Program-made: the position numbers and the translations under genes
The notes under the pieces: generated by a model
What the model saw: only the letters and a program-made list of their open reading frames with translations
What the model was told of the DNA's origin: nothing
The model's database searches: none
NCBI GenBank assembly: GCA_019358875.1
Contig: JAHHIF010000018.1
Span: forward strand, 62,001 to 126,000
DNA: 64,000 nt
Origin: Symplocastrum torsivum CPER-KK1
GTDB taxonomy: Bacteria; Cyanobacteriota; Cyanobacteriia; Cyanobacteriales; Coleofasciculaceae
Direction of reading: 5' to 3'
Shown here: in pieces, positions 17,710-26,670 of the stretch
Layout: each line of letters begins with the position of its first letter
How positions within the stretch are numbered: the first letter of the stretch is position 1

Positions 17710-20211
17710 ATGGATAAACCCTTTAATCAAAACTTATCTACCTCTGGCGATAACGGTAAAGCTTCACAAGACTTTCATAGTCTTGAGCAACGCTTAGAGC
17801 TAAGTGAAGCGAGAAGTCATTGTCTTCTGGCAACCCTTTCTCAGATGGCTTGGTTCGCACAAGTCAACGGTGCAATTACTAATTTTAACCAGCAATGGTA
17901 TGAGTATACTGGGTTAACCGTAGGAGAGTCACTGGGCTGGAAATTTTTTAAAGCGATACACCCGGAAGATCGCGATTCCTTGAGGGATAGTTATGGGGAT
18001 TTTCGCCTTAGCTCCGTAGCATCGGCTTCACAAGTGCAAGCTGTAAAAGCACCCAGATCGCTTAACCTTAACCCAGAAAGTAGAGGAAACCGTAAACCCG
18101 AAGAGACTGGGGAAGAACAAGTTGATGGCTTTTTGGGCGAACCCTTACCAGCTTCCTACTTTAGCAGTGGCTTCACTGCCAAATCGAATGCTACGCCAGA
18201 TCAGGCGATCGCTTCCTTGGCGTACACCGCGGCCAGTAGTAATCTGGAGCCAAAGAAACTACAGAACACCGAAATTGAATGCCGCATTCGTGGCAAAGAT
18301 GGCGCTTACCGCTGGTTTATTGCACGAAAAATACCAGTGCTCGGAGGAAGTGGTCAGCTTTTGGAGTGGGTTGGCACCTTCACACTTAAAAGAGAATTAA
18401 AACCCTACACAGTTACCCCTTTACAACAAAATACAGAAGCTCATACCCATCAGATACCCTCACAACTACAGGTTGAACTAACGAGTCAACTCTCACTCGG
18501 TAAGCGGCAACCTACCCAATTACGGGTAAGGGAGCAAGCTAAACAGCTCCAGCCGAAACTTCCGAGTGAACTGTCTCAGGTAATTATCTGGGAAGCTGAG
18601 GCAACAACCGGGCAGTTCACCTTTGTTAGTCAAAGTGCTGAGAGACTTTTGGGCTATCCGATTGAGCAGTGGCTCACTCAACCTGATTTTTGGACTAATC
18701 TGGTTCATCCGGAAGATCGGCAGTGGACTCTCGCCCTGTACCGCAGACAAATGCTCCAAAGTCAAGACTGTGAGTTGGAGTATCGGTGCATCGCCGCAGA
18801 TAATCGGGTAGTCTGGCTACGCGATCGCGCTTGTGTGATTCGAGATGACCAGGGTCAAGTTTACAAGCGTCGCGGGTTGATGGTTGATATCACCTTTGCC
18901 AAGCAGGCAGAAACAGAGCTTCATAGGCGTCTGTGTCAGCAATCTGCGATTACTCAACTGACTCAATCAGCACTTTTGGCGACGGACGTTTCCGCACTAC
19001 TCGACGAGAGTGTTGCCCTAATTTCCCAAGCACTAGCGGTGGAGTATTGCAACGTTCTGGAAGGGCTTCCCGATAGCAATAACCTGCGAATGCGTTCCGG
19101 AATCGGTTGGTCACCAGGCTTAGTTGGGCAAGCGGTAATCGAAGCTAGTCCCAATACCCAAGTGGGTTACACCTTGCACTTGAATCAAGCGGTAGTTGTA
19201 GAAAACCTCCATCGTGAAACTCGTTTTCAAGGCTCACCCTTACTTCATGAACACGACATTGTTAGTGGCATTAGCGCCATCATCCCAGCAGGGCAAAACC
19301 CAGAAAGTGATGAGGGCAGATCACCAACTCCCCCTAATCGTCCTTTTGGCGTTTTAGGTGCCTATACCAGTAGACGTCGAGTGTTTAGTCAAGGTGATGT
19401 TGAATTTCTCCAAGCTGTTGCTAATGTTTTGGCAATCTCCATTGAGAACCAACGAACTCATGATTCTCTGGACAAGGTAAAAACCCAATTGGCTCAAGCA
19501 ACGGTTGCCTTGGAAAAGCGAACTCAGGAACTTGACCAGTTTGCCTATATAGCCTCTCACGATTTGAAGGCACCGCTACGAGCGATCGCTAATCTATCGG
19601 AGTGGATTGAAGAAGATATTTTTGACCAACTCAATGAAGACAACCAATACCAAATGCAATTGTTGCGAGGGCGGGTTCATCGGTTAGAAGCTCTCATTGA
19701 TGGTATGCAGCACTATTGTCGTGCTGGACGAATTACAGGTACGCCAGAAAGGGTGGATGTAGAAGCGTTGTTGAAACAAGTGATTGAGACACTAACACCA
19801 CCGCCTGAATTCATCATTGAAGTTGCGCCAGGAATGCCAACCCTAGTTACAATGCGATCGCTTCTTGAGCAAGTATTTACTCAGCTCATCGACAATGCAA
19901 TCAAGCATCACCCCAAAGCTGATGGTCAAGTGAAAATCAGTGTTCAGGAGCAGTTAGAGGCTTATGAATTTGCTGTGACGGATAATGGTGAAGGAATTGC
20001 GCCTCAGTTCCATGAGCAAGTATTTGTGATCTTTCAAACGTTGCAAGCGAGAGACGAAGTAGAGAATACAGGTGTTGGTTTAGCGATCGCAAAAAGAATT
20101 GTAGAAGGACAAGGCGGTACGATCCGATTGGAATCTCAAGAAGGTCAAGGGGCGACCTTTTACTTCACTTGGCCTAAGTCGAATGGCACTGACATAAGAG
20201 CCTTGAAATAA
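17710..20211 (+). CDS. cytosolic sensor histidine kinase (PAS-PAS-GAF-HisKA-HATPase)
   Basis: This 833-residue kinase has no membrane segment. A first PAS starts near residue 36, with its core at IHPEDRDSL near 88-96. Its second half (ECRIRGKDGAYRWF) appears only near 195, after about 90 residues of low-complexity insert. A second PAS covers about 295-400, a GAF about 420-590, then a phytochrome-type kinase: H-box ASHDLKAPLRAIANL near 617, N-box LIDNAIKHHPK near 730, G1 DNGEGIAP near 757 and G2 TGVGLAIAKRIV near 787. The kinase half is closely similar to that of the product of the 20454 gene, pointing to duplication. A double-hairpin repeat follows the gene. Confidence 0.92.
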   Translation: MDKPFNQNLSTSGDNGKASQDFHSLEQRLELSEARSHCLLATLSQMAWFAQVNGAITNFNQQWYEYTGLTVGESLGWKFFKAIHPEDRDSLRDSYGDFRLSSVASASQVQAVKAPRSLNLNPESRGNRKPEETGEEQVDGFLGEPLPASYFSSGFTAKSNATPDQAIASLAYTAASSNLEPKKLQNTEIECRIRGKDGAYRWFIARKIPVLGGSGQLLEWVGTFTLKRELKPYTVTPLQQNTEAHTHQIPSQLQVELTSQLSLGKRQPTQLRVREQAKQLQPKLPSELSQVIIWEAEATTGQFTFVSQSAERLLGYPIEQWLTQPDFWTNLVHPEDRQWTLALYRRQMLQSQDCELEYRCIAADNRVVWLRDRACVIRDDQGQVYKRRGLMVDITFAKQAETELHRRLCQQSAITQLTQSALLATDVSALLDESVALISQALAVEYCNVLEGLPDSNNLRMRSGIGWSPGLVGQAVIEASPNTQVGYTLHLNQAVVVENLHRETRFQGSPLLHEHDIVSGISAIIPAGQNPESDEGRSPTPPNRPFGVLGAYTSRRRVFSQGDVEFLQAVANVLAISIENQRTHDSLDKVKTQLAQATVALEKRTQELDQFAYIASHDLKAPLRAIANLSEWIEEDIFDQLNEDNQYQMQLLRGRVHRLEALIDGMQHYCRAGRITGTPERVDVEALLKQVIETLTPPPEFIIEVAPGMPTLVTMRSLLEQVFTQLIDNAIKHHPKADGQVKISVQEQLEAYEFAVTDNGEGIAPQFHEQVFVIFQTLQARDEVENTGVGLAIAKRIVEGQGGTIRLESQEGQGATFYFTWPKSNGTDIRALK

Positions 20212-20231
20212 ATTTCACCCCTCAAAGCTGA

Positions 20232-20311
20232 AGTAAGCTTTAGCTTACTACATCAGCCTTTCAACCCGTTTCAACGGGTTTTAGCTTTTAGCCCGAACTT
20301 TAGTTCAGGGC
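20232..20311. repeat. multi-hairpin intergenic repeat, REP-like, copy 1
   Basis: Three stem-loops lie in a row: AGTAAGC/GCTTACT (20232-20249), AACCCGTT/AACGGGTT (20263-20280) and GCCCGAAC/GTTC-A-GGGC (20291-20311). The last two flank a TTAGCTTTTA linker. The same arrangement, with different stem bases, occurs on the other strand at 39534-39583. Confidence 0.7.
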
Positions 20312-20453
20312 TTAAGTCAGTGACATTCAGCCTAAGCCGTTAAGCGAGTCTTGAAGCCAGATTAACTTCCTACCTCCCAACTTTGTTCGTCGATCTAACA
20401 GCGCGTTAATTTAATTGGAGAAGCTTGTTGATCGACTTGTGCAAGGAGTATGA

Positions 20454-23012
20454 ATGATGGGTACCTCCAAAATCTCGCGAACTCAGCGTAGGCTCCAACC
20501 TGACCTTTCAGTCCGCTGGCGAGGTGGCTTAATTCTCTCGATTCCCGTTCTATGTTTGTTTGCTACAGTTTTCGTAATTTCCGCGCTGTCTTCTCAAACA
20601 TCAGCAGCGATAGAGCGAAGGGAACAGAGTCGGCAAACTCTCTTAGATACTCATCGTTTACTCAGAGATTTACTCAATGCTGAAACTGGTGTTCGAGGTT
20701 ACGTGATTACCAGGCGTCGGGAATTTCTAAAACCTTATACAGAGGCAAGAAATCTCCTACCTGAGTCACTTAATGCACTTGGCGCTAGAGTGCAAGCCAA
20801 TCCAGCACAGCGTCAACAGTTTGAAGCGATTCCAACACTAGCGCAGCAACAAATGAGGCTTTTAGAGGAGGTTCTCAAGACCAGTGACCGACAAGGAGCA
20901 ACAACAGAAGGCTCTCCCCTACTGACTGAGCAGCTGCTCAAGAGCAAACTGAACATGGATCACCTGCGGCAGGAAATTACCAAGTTTGCCCAGCAAGAAG
21001 AACGTTGGCAAGATACTCGCGCTTCGCAAGTCCTGTGGTGGCGGGAACTAACAAAAACTGTTCAGTGGAGCGCTTTGGCAACTGGGTTACTCGGAGCAGG
21101 TGCAGCTTTTTACCTCTTCAATCAGTTAGACCAGGATTTGGCAGAACGCGCAAGCAGCTTGCGAGAAGGGAATATCTATTTACAGAGCGTTTTCGACAAT
21201 GTTGTCGATGGAATTCTCATCCTGAACGAGCGTGGCTACATTCAGACGGGTAATGCTGCTGCTGTTGAAATCTTTGGTTATGAATCGGATGAAATTGCTG
21301 GTAAACACCTACAACGACTGATTGCAGAATCCTTTACAGATGATAGTGGCAAAGTGATGGGTTCTCTGGTGGGGAACAATCAAAACAAACTACGACTTCA
21401 GCAGGAGACAGTAGGGCGACACAAAGACGGAAAAACCTTCCCAATGGAATTTGCCTTTAGCGAGATGCAGCTAGAAAATGAGCTTCTGTTCATTGTGATC
21501 GTGCGTGACATCACTGAACGTAAGCAGGCTTCCGAAACCCTGCTCAAACAAGCTCAGCTATTGGATTTGGCGAATGACACGATTATGGTGCGCGACCTCA
21601 ATGACATGATTACCTATTGGAATCAAGGTGCTCAACGGATGTACGGCTGGACAGCAGCCCAAGCGCTGGGAAAATCCGTTCATCAGCTGCTAAAAACTGA
21701 GTTCTCTCAACCACTAGAGGAAATAAAAGAGACGTTGTTCCAAAACGGGTACTGGAACGGGGAACTAGTAAATTCTCGACGTGATGGCACCTGTCTTACT
21801 ATTGCCAGTAGCTGGACATTACAACGCAATGAGAAAGGACAGCCAGTAGCTTGCCTGGAAATCAATCAGGACATTACTGAACGTAAGCTTGCAGAGGCGG
21901 CTTTGCAGCGTAGTGAGGAATTGTATCGCACTTTGGTTGAGAACTTTCCTAATGGCGCTGTATTTTTGTTTGATCAAAATCTGCGATACAACATTGCGGA
22001 AGGAACAGGATTATCGACGGTTGCTCTTGATAGTAAGACGCTTACGGGTAAAACAATTTGGGAGACATTGCCGCTGGAAACGGCTCAATTACTTGAGCCA
22101 ATTTATCACGAGGCGCTAAAGGGCAAAGTGACTGTGAGGGAAATACCCTTTGCCGATCGCTTTTACTGTGTCCATGTGCTGCCTGTAACTAATGAACAGG
22201 GAGAAGTGGTTTCCGGGATGACGATGACTCAAGACATCACGGAGAGTAAGAAAACAGAAGAGGTTTTGCGATCGCGTGCTGAGGATCTGGCGCGGATGAC
22301 GTCCGTTTTGGCACAGACAACCACAAGTCTAGAAAAGCGCAACGCCGAACTTGACCAATTTGCCTATATAGTGTCTCACGACCTCAAAGCGCCTTTAAGA
22401 GCGATCGCCAATCTCTCCCAGTGGCTTGAAGAAGACTTAGAAGACCACTTAACCGAAGACACTAGGCACCAAATGAATTTGATGCGATCGCGTGTCCATC
22501 GGATGGAAGCTTTAATTAATGGTCTATTGCAATATTCCCGTGTCGGACGGCTCCAAGCTGAATTGGAACCCGTGGAGGTCGAGGCGTTACTCTACGATGT
22601 CATCGATTCTTTAGCACCACCACCTGAATTTACCATTAAGGTGATGCAAGGAATGCCAACACTGATTACCGAACGCTTGCCCCTAGAACAGGTGTTTGCC
22701 AATTTAATCAGTAATGGAATTAAACACCATCACCGGCGGGATGGGCGGATCGTCATTTCTGTAACTGAGCAAGCCGACTTTTACGAGTTTGCTGTTGCTG
22801 ATGATGGGATAGGAATTGCCCCTGAGTTCCACAAGAAAGTTTTTGTGATGTTTCAAACCCTAGAAGCTCGTGACAAGGTAGAAAATACTGGGGTGGGTTT
22901 AGCAATTGTTAAGAAAATTATTGAAGATAAAGGAGGCACCATTTCCCTGGAATCCCAGCTAGGACAGGGAGCAACATTCCGCTTTAGCTGGTCGAAGCAT
23001 TCAATGGGATAA
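20454..23012 (+). CDS. membrane sensor histidine kinase (CHASE3-PAS-PAS-PAS-HisKA-HATPase)
   Basis: This 852-residue inner-membrane kinase has a TM helix at about 26-46, an extracytoplasmic CHASE3 helical sensor at about 50-195 (RLLRDLLNAETGVRGYVIT is the typical CHASE3 motif), and a second TM at about 203-223. Three PAS domains at about 240-355, 365-475 and 485-600 each end in DITE. The HisKA H-box is SHDLKAPLRAIANL near 640, with ATP-binding boxes LISNGIKHHHR, DDGIGIAP and TGVGLAIVKKII. AAGGAG lies 5 nt before the ATG at 20454; the next codon but one start at 20457 is also possible. A receiver gene follows after 11 bp, the classic pairing of phytochrome-type kinases with Rcp1-like partners. 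Confidence 0.93.
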   Translation: MMGTSKISRTQRRLQPDLSVRWRGGLILSIPVLCLFATVFVISALSSQTSAAIERREQSRQTLLDTHRLLRDLLNAETGVRGYVITRRREFLKPYTEARNLLPESLNALGARVQANPAQRQQFEAIPTLAQQQMRLLEEVLKTSDRQGATTEGSPLLTEQLLKSKLNMDHLRQEITKFAQQEERWQDTRASQVLWWRELTKTVQWSALATGLLGAGAAFYLFNQLDQDLAERASSLREGNIYLQSVFDNVVDGILILNERGYIQTGNAAAVEIFGYESDEIAGKHLQRLIAESFTDDSGKVMGSLVGNNQNKLRLQQETVGRHKDGKTFPMEFAFSEMQLENELLFIVIVRDITERKQASETLLKQAQLLDLANDTIMVRDLNDMITYWNQGAQRMYGWTAAQALGKSVHQLLKTEFSQPLEEIKETLFQNGYWNGELVNSRRDGTCLTIASSWTLQRNEKGQPVACLEINQDITERKLAEAALQRSEELYRTLVENFPNGAVFLFDQNLRYNIAEGTGLSTVALDSKTLTGKTIWETLPLETAQLLEPIYHEALKGKVTVREIPFADRFYCVHVLPVTNEQGEVVSGMTMTQDITESKKTEEVLRSRAEDLARMTSVLAQTTTSLEKRNAELDQFAYIVSHDLKAPLRAIANLSQWLEEDLEDHLTEDTRHQMNLMRSRVHRMEALINGLLQYSRVGRLQAELEPVEVEALLYDVIDSLAPPPEFTIKVMQGMPTLITERLPLEQVFANLISNGIKHHHRRDGRIVISVTEQADFYEFAVADDGIGIAPEFHKKVFVMFQTLEARDKVENTGVGLAIVKKIIEDKGGTISLESQLGQGATFRFSWSKHSMG

Positions 23013-23023
23013 GGAATTTCATT

Positions 23024-23452
23024 ATGGATGAAAAACAAACGAGTCTACTACTTATTGACGATGACGAAGTTGATGTCATGACCGTCAAACGGGCGTTTAA
23101 AAAAAACAACATCACTAGTCCACTTTATGTAGCAGCCAATGGTATCGAGGCGTTAGCGATGCTGCGAGGCAACGAAATGCCAAAACTCCTGATGGGACAG
23201 CGCCGACTCATTTTGCTTGACCTAAATATGCCAAGAATGGGTGGAATTGAGTTCCTGCGGGAGTTACGGGCTGACCCAGAACTGAGAGCGCTGCCAGTGA
23301 TTGTACTGACAACCTCGAATGAGGACAAAGATAAGGTGGAAGCTTATGATCTTAACGTCGCTGGATATATCATCAAGCCTGTAACGTTTACAAAATTTGT
23401 GGAAGCGATAGGAACGCTCAACAAGTATTGGATGCTGAGTGAGATGCCCTAA
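23024..23452 (+). CDS. single-domain response regulator, Rcp1-like
   Basis: This 142-residue stand-alone receiver has no output domain. The acidic pocket is LLIDDDEVDVMT, the phospho-acceptor Asp is in ILLDLNMPRMGG near 67, Thr in IVLTTSN near 95 and Lys in YIIKPVTF near 117. The extended alpha4-beta5 region and C-terminal FVEAIGTLNKYW are typical of Rcp1-type partners of phytochrome-like kinases. It starts 11 bp after the CHASE3 kinase stop codon, so it is almost certainly co-transcribed and the kinase's direct target. It may pass phosphate on or control a protein by contact. Confidence 0.93.
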   Translation: MDEKQTSLLLIDDDEVDVMTVKRAFKKNNITSPLYVAANGIEALAMLRGNEMPKLLMGQRRLILLDLNMPRMGGIEFLRELRADPELRALPVIVLTTSNEDKDKVEAYDLNVAGYIIKPVTFTKFVEAIGTLNKYWMLSEMP

Positions 23453-23616
23453 CTTGGCGATCGCATAGAACTAGCGACTGATGACTATTGAATGTTCACT
23501 CCTACAGCGGAAAATTAACCCATCAATGTGTAGAGGCAGAAGTAGAGGGAGTTTTACACAATACTTATAAGGAGCCAACAGCTATGAGCGAGACGCTCCC
23601 TAGCTAACAGCTAACT

Positions 23617-26427
23617 ATGGAAGAGATTATAAAAATTCTTGTGGTGGAAGATGATGAAGTAGATCGCATGGCAGTCCGTCGATCGCTCAAGACGGCGGGT
23701 ATTTCTGTAGAAATGTCAACAGCCATTGATTGTAAAAGTGCGATCGCCACCCTTGATCAAGAAAATTTTGACTGTGTTTTGCTCGACTATCGCTTGCCTG
23801 ATGGTGACGGACTTGCTTTAGTTCAAGAAGTCCGGAGTACCGGAAGCAAAGTCCCCATGGTAGTTTTGACAGGTCAGGGAGACGAGCAAACCGCTGTCGA
23901 ACTCATGAAGGCTGGAGCATCGGACTATCTTCCCAAAAGTAAACTCTCTCCAGATACGCTCTCGCGCAGCCTCCGCAATGCTGTTCGCATCTATCGGGCG
24001 GAACGGGAGGCGGCGCTGGCAACACAGCGCTTGCGTGAAAGTGAAGAACGCTACCGCTTGGTGCTTGAAGGCTCCAATGATGGAATTTGGGACTGGGATG
24101 TCTATACTCACGAAATTTATTGTAATGACCGCCTTTATGAAATTACTGGCTTCTCACCAGGTGAGGTGACAGCCAACTACGACCTCTTTTGTAAGCTGCT
24201 GCATCCGGATGATCGCATGAGAGTTAGCCATGCTGTGGCAGCTCACTTGCAAGATGAGATTGAACTAGATGTAGAATTTCGCCTTTTGCATACTTCCGGG
24301 GAATATCGCTACTGCATCGCTCGCGGTAAAGCTTGGCGGGACGAGCAGGGACGACCTTTTCGGGTATCTGGCATTGTAAGCGACATCACCGATCGTAAGC
24401 GAGCAGAAGAGTCTCAACGATTTCTGGCAGAAGCGAGTGCGATGCTCTCAGCGTCCCTCGATTATGAAAAGACTCTAGAAAGCATCGCCCAACTAGCGGT
24501 GCCATTCTTAGCTGATCTTTGCCTTGTCGATATTGTAGAGAATGGTGTAGTTCGTCGGATGGGTGTTGCCCATGCGGAGCCCACACAAGAATCACAGGTA
24601 CGACAACTACAGTACCGTTACCCACCGGACATTAATGGACAACATCCAGCAATGAAGGTGTTGCGAACTGGTATCGCTGACCTGAATCCAGAGATTACTG
24701 AAGAAGATCTGCTGTCGGCGACTCGCGATGCCGAACACCTGCAAATTGTGCGCGATTTGGGCTTCAAATCCTATATCATCGTGCCGCTTTTGGTGCGAGG
24801 GCGGACCTTGGGGGCAATTTCCTTCGTGTCTACCCAAGAGGGACGGCGCTATGGTGTAGCTGACTTGGCTTTGGCGGAGGAACTTGCCCGTCGAGCTGTA
24901 TTATCAATTGAAAATGGTCAGCTTTATCATACTAGCGAAGTGGCTCGAAGCGCGGCACAGGAGGCAAGTGAGAACCTGCGTCAGGCGATTTTGATTCTGG
25001 GAGAGCAGCAGCAACAACTACGAATCCTACAGCAGTTAACTAATCTACTTAACCAGCGTCTGACTGACTTACCCGGTTTGTTACGGGAGATGGTGGGAGC
25101 AGTCGCACAAGCAATTCCTGGTGCCCAGTTTTGCTTCATTATGCTCAACAACCCTCAATGCGATCGCTTACTTTTGACGGTAACCGCTGGGGTTGGGACA
25201 GAAAAGCTAAAGCTGGAAGACGCATTCTGTCCTGAAAAGGGATTGCTCTCTCAGGTCTTTTCGACAGGTGAATCACAATTAATTCAAGGGAACTATTGTA
25301 ATGCCCAGGATTTAGACGAGGTTCCGGCAGCCATTTACGCTGTTGCGATCGAGTCTGTGGAATCGGGACGTTTGGGAATATTAGCAGTTGGGAATTGGGA
25401 AGATCAGAATGCGTTTGATGAGGAAGATCGGAAGCTCTTGTTAGCTGTCGGTGAGCAGGCTGCGATCGCAATTGATAATGCCCGGATGATTAAAGCTTTA
25501 GAAGAGCAAGAGGCTCGTTTAGAAGACCAGAATGAGCAACTTGCCGCACAAAATCAGGAATTGGAAAACCAACGAGAGCAGCTTCATTTGCGGAACCTGC
25601 AACTCTTGGAAGCCGCACGATTGAAATCCCAGTTCCTTGCCACGATGTCTCATGAATTGCGGACACCGATGAATGCGGTTATCGGTTTTTCTCAATTGCT
25701 ATTGCGCCAGCGCCAAAGTCCGCTCACGCCTCAACAAAACGATATGATGGAGCGCATTCTCAACAACGGCAAGCACCTACTAACACTAATTAATGAAATT
25801 CTTGACCTCTCCAAAATTGAGACTGGGCGTCTAGAACTGAAACTAGAAGCGTTCAACCTGATAACGTTGGTCAGAGCCATCACTGATGAGCTTCGCTCAC
25901 TCGCTGACGAGAAGCACTTAGCACTGACCGTTCACGCTGATTTAGAGAACGCTAATGTGATTAATGACAGTGTTCGCTTGCGGCAGATTTTGGTCAACCT
26001 CCTCTCCAATGCAATTAAGTTTACCGAAAGCGGCAGTGTTGAAGTGGAAGTGAAGGAAATCTCCCCGGATCAGCTAGCAATCAGTGTCAGAGATACAGGG
26101 ATTGGGATTGCTGAGGATAACTTGAAAAATATTTTTGAGGAGTTCCGGCAACTCGATCAGACGACGACAAGGAAGTATTCTGGTACAGGTTTGGGGCTAG
26201 CCATTACAAAATCATTGGTTCAGCTCATGCAGGGAAGCATCACGGTAGAGAGTAATCTTGGCCAAGGGTCTACGTTTTGCCTCGTCTTCCCTCGACACCT
26301 ACAACTCACATCTCCAGGCGTGCATGACACCACAGATGCCTCAACCCGCCGAGACACTCGTGTTTTAGATGGCGCTGCCGCTACCCCGACACTTCAAGGC
26401 TCTCAAATAGTAAGACGGCTATATTAG
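23617..26427 (+). CDS. hybrid sensor kinase (REC-PAS-GAF-GAF-HisKA-HATPase)
   Basis: This 936-residue cytosolic protein has a receiver at 1-125 (phospho-acceptor Asp in CVLLDYRLPDGDG, Lys in YLPKSKL), a PAS at about 140-265 (HPDDRM, then ITDRKRAEE), a GAF at about 270-440 and a second GAF at about 475-635. A coiled coil (EEQEARLEDQNEQLAAQNQE) follows at about 630-670. The HisKA H-box is ATMSHELRTPMNAVIGFSQL near 678, with HATPase boxes LSNAIKFTESG, DTGIGIAEDN and GTGLGLAITKSLV. With its receiver at the N-terminus, it probably takes phosphate from another kinase, perhaps the one at 20454, and acts in a cascade. It has its own 164-bp upstream spacer. Confidence 0.93.
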   Translation: MEEIIKILVVEDDEVDRMAVRRSLKTAGISVEMSTAIDCKSAIATLDQENFDCVLLDYRLPDGDGLALVQEVRSTGSKVPMVVLTGQGDEQTAVELMKAGASDYLPKSKLSPDTLSRSLRNAVRIYRAEREAALATQRLRESEERYRLVLEGSNDGIWDWDVYTHEIYCNDRLYEITGFSPGEVTANYDLFCKLLHPDDRMRVSHAVAAHLQDEIELDVEFRLLHTSGEYRYCIARGKAWRDEQGRPFRVSGIVSDITDRKRAEESQRFLAEASAMLSASLDYEKTLESIAQLAVPFLADLCLVDIVENGVVRRMGVAHAEPTQESQVRQLQYRYPPDINGQHPAMKVLRTGIADLNPEITEEDLLSATRDAEHLQIVRDLGFKSYIIVPLLVRGRTLGAISFVSTQEGRRYGVADLALAEELARRAVLSIENGQLYHTSEVARSAAQEASENLRQAILILGEQQQQLRILQQLTNLLNQRLTDLPGLLREMVGAVAQAIPGAQFCFIMLNNPQCDRLLLTVTAGVGTEKLKLEDAFCPEKGLLSQVFSTGESQLIQGNYCNAQDLDEVPAAIYAVAIESVESGRLGILAVGNWEDQNAFDEEDRKLLLAVGEQAAIAIDNARMIKALEEQEARLEDQNEQLAAQNQELENQREQLHLRNLQLLEAARLKSQFLATMSHELRTPMNAVIGFSQLLLRQRQSPLTPQQNDMMERILNNGKHLLTLINEILDLSKIETGRLELKLEAFNLITLVRAITDELRSLADEKHLALTVHADLENANVINDSVRLRQILVNLLSNAIKFTESGSVEVEVKEISPDQLAISVRDTGIGIAEDNLKNIFEEFRQLDQTTTRKYSGTGLGLAITKSLVQLMQGSITVESNLGQGSTFCLVFPRHLQLTSPGVHDTTDASTRRDTRVLDGAAATPTLQGSQIVRRLY

Positions 26428-26670
26428 GGGATTTGGTTGTTGGTTGTTGGTTGTTAGGCGATCGCAAATTGAATTGGCAAGATAAAGTACTTCTAGATCG
26501 TCAGTCGATACAGAAATTTCCTAATCGGGGATTGCAAAATCCAGGTAACTTAGTTACGGTTGACGGCTTACGAGTAGCCGTTCGCGCAAAATTATCCGTA
26601 TTAGTCCTGTTCTGCTTTACTAAGATTCTTGTCAAGATCGAGTTAGAATGAGCCGTCTTGTGCGCCTACA

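Noticed and set aside
26433..26651. 72-codon plus-strand frame between the hybrid kinase and PP2C genes
   Set aside because: It starts at TTG within a ttggttgttgg simple repeat; no protein-like features.
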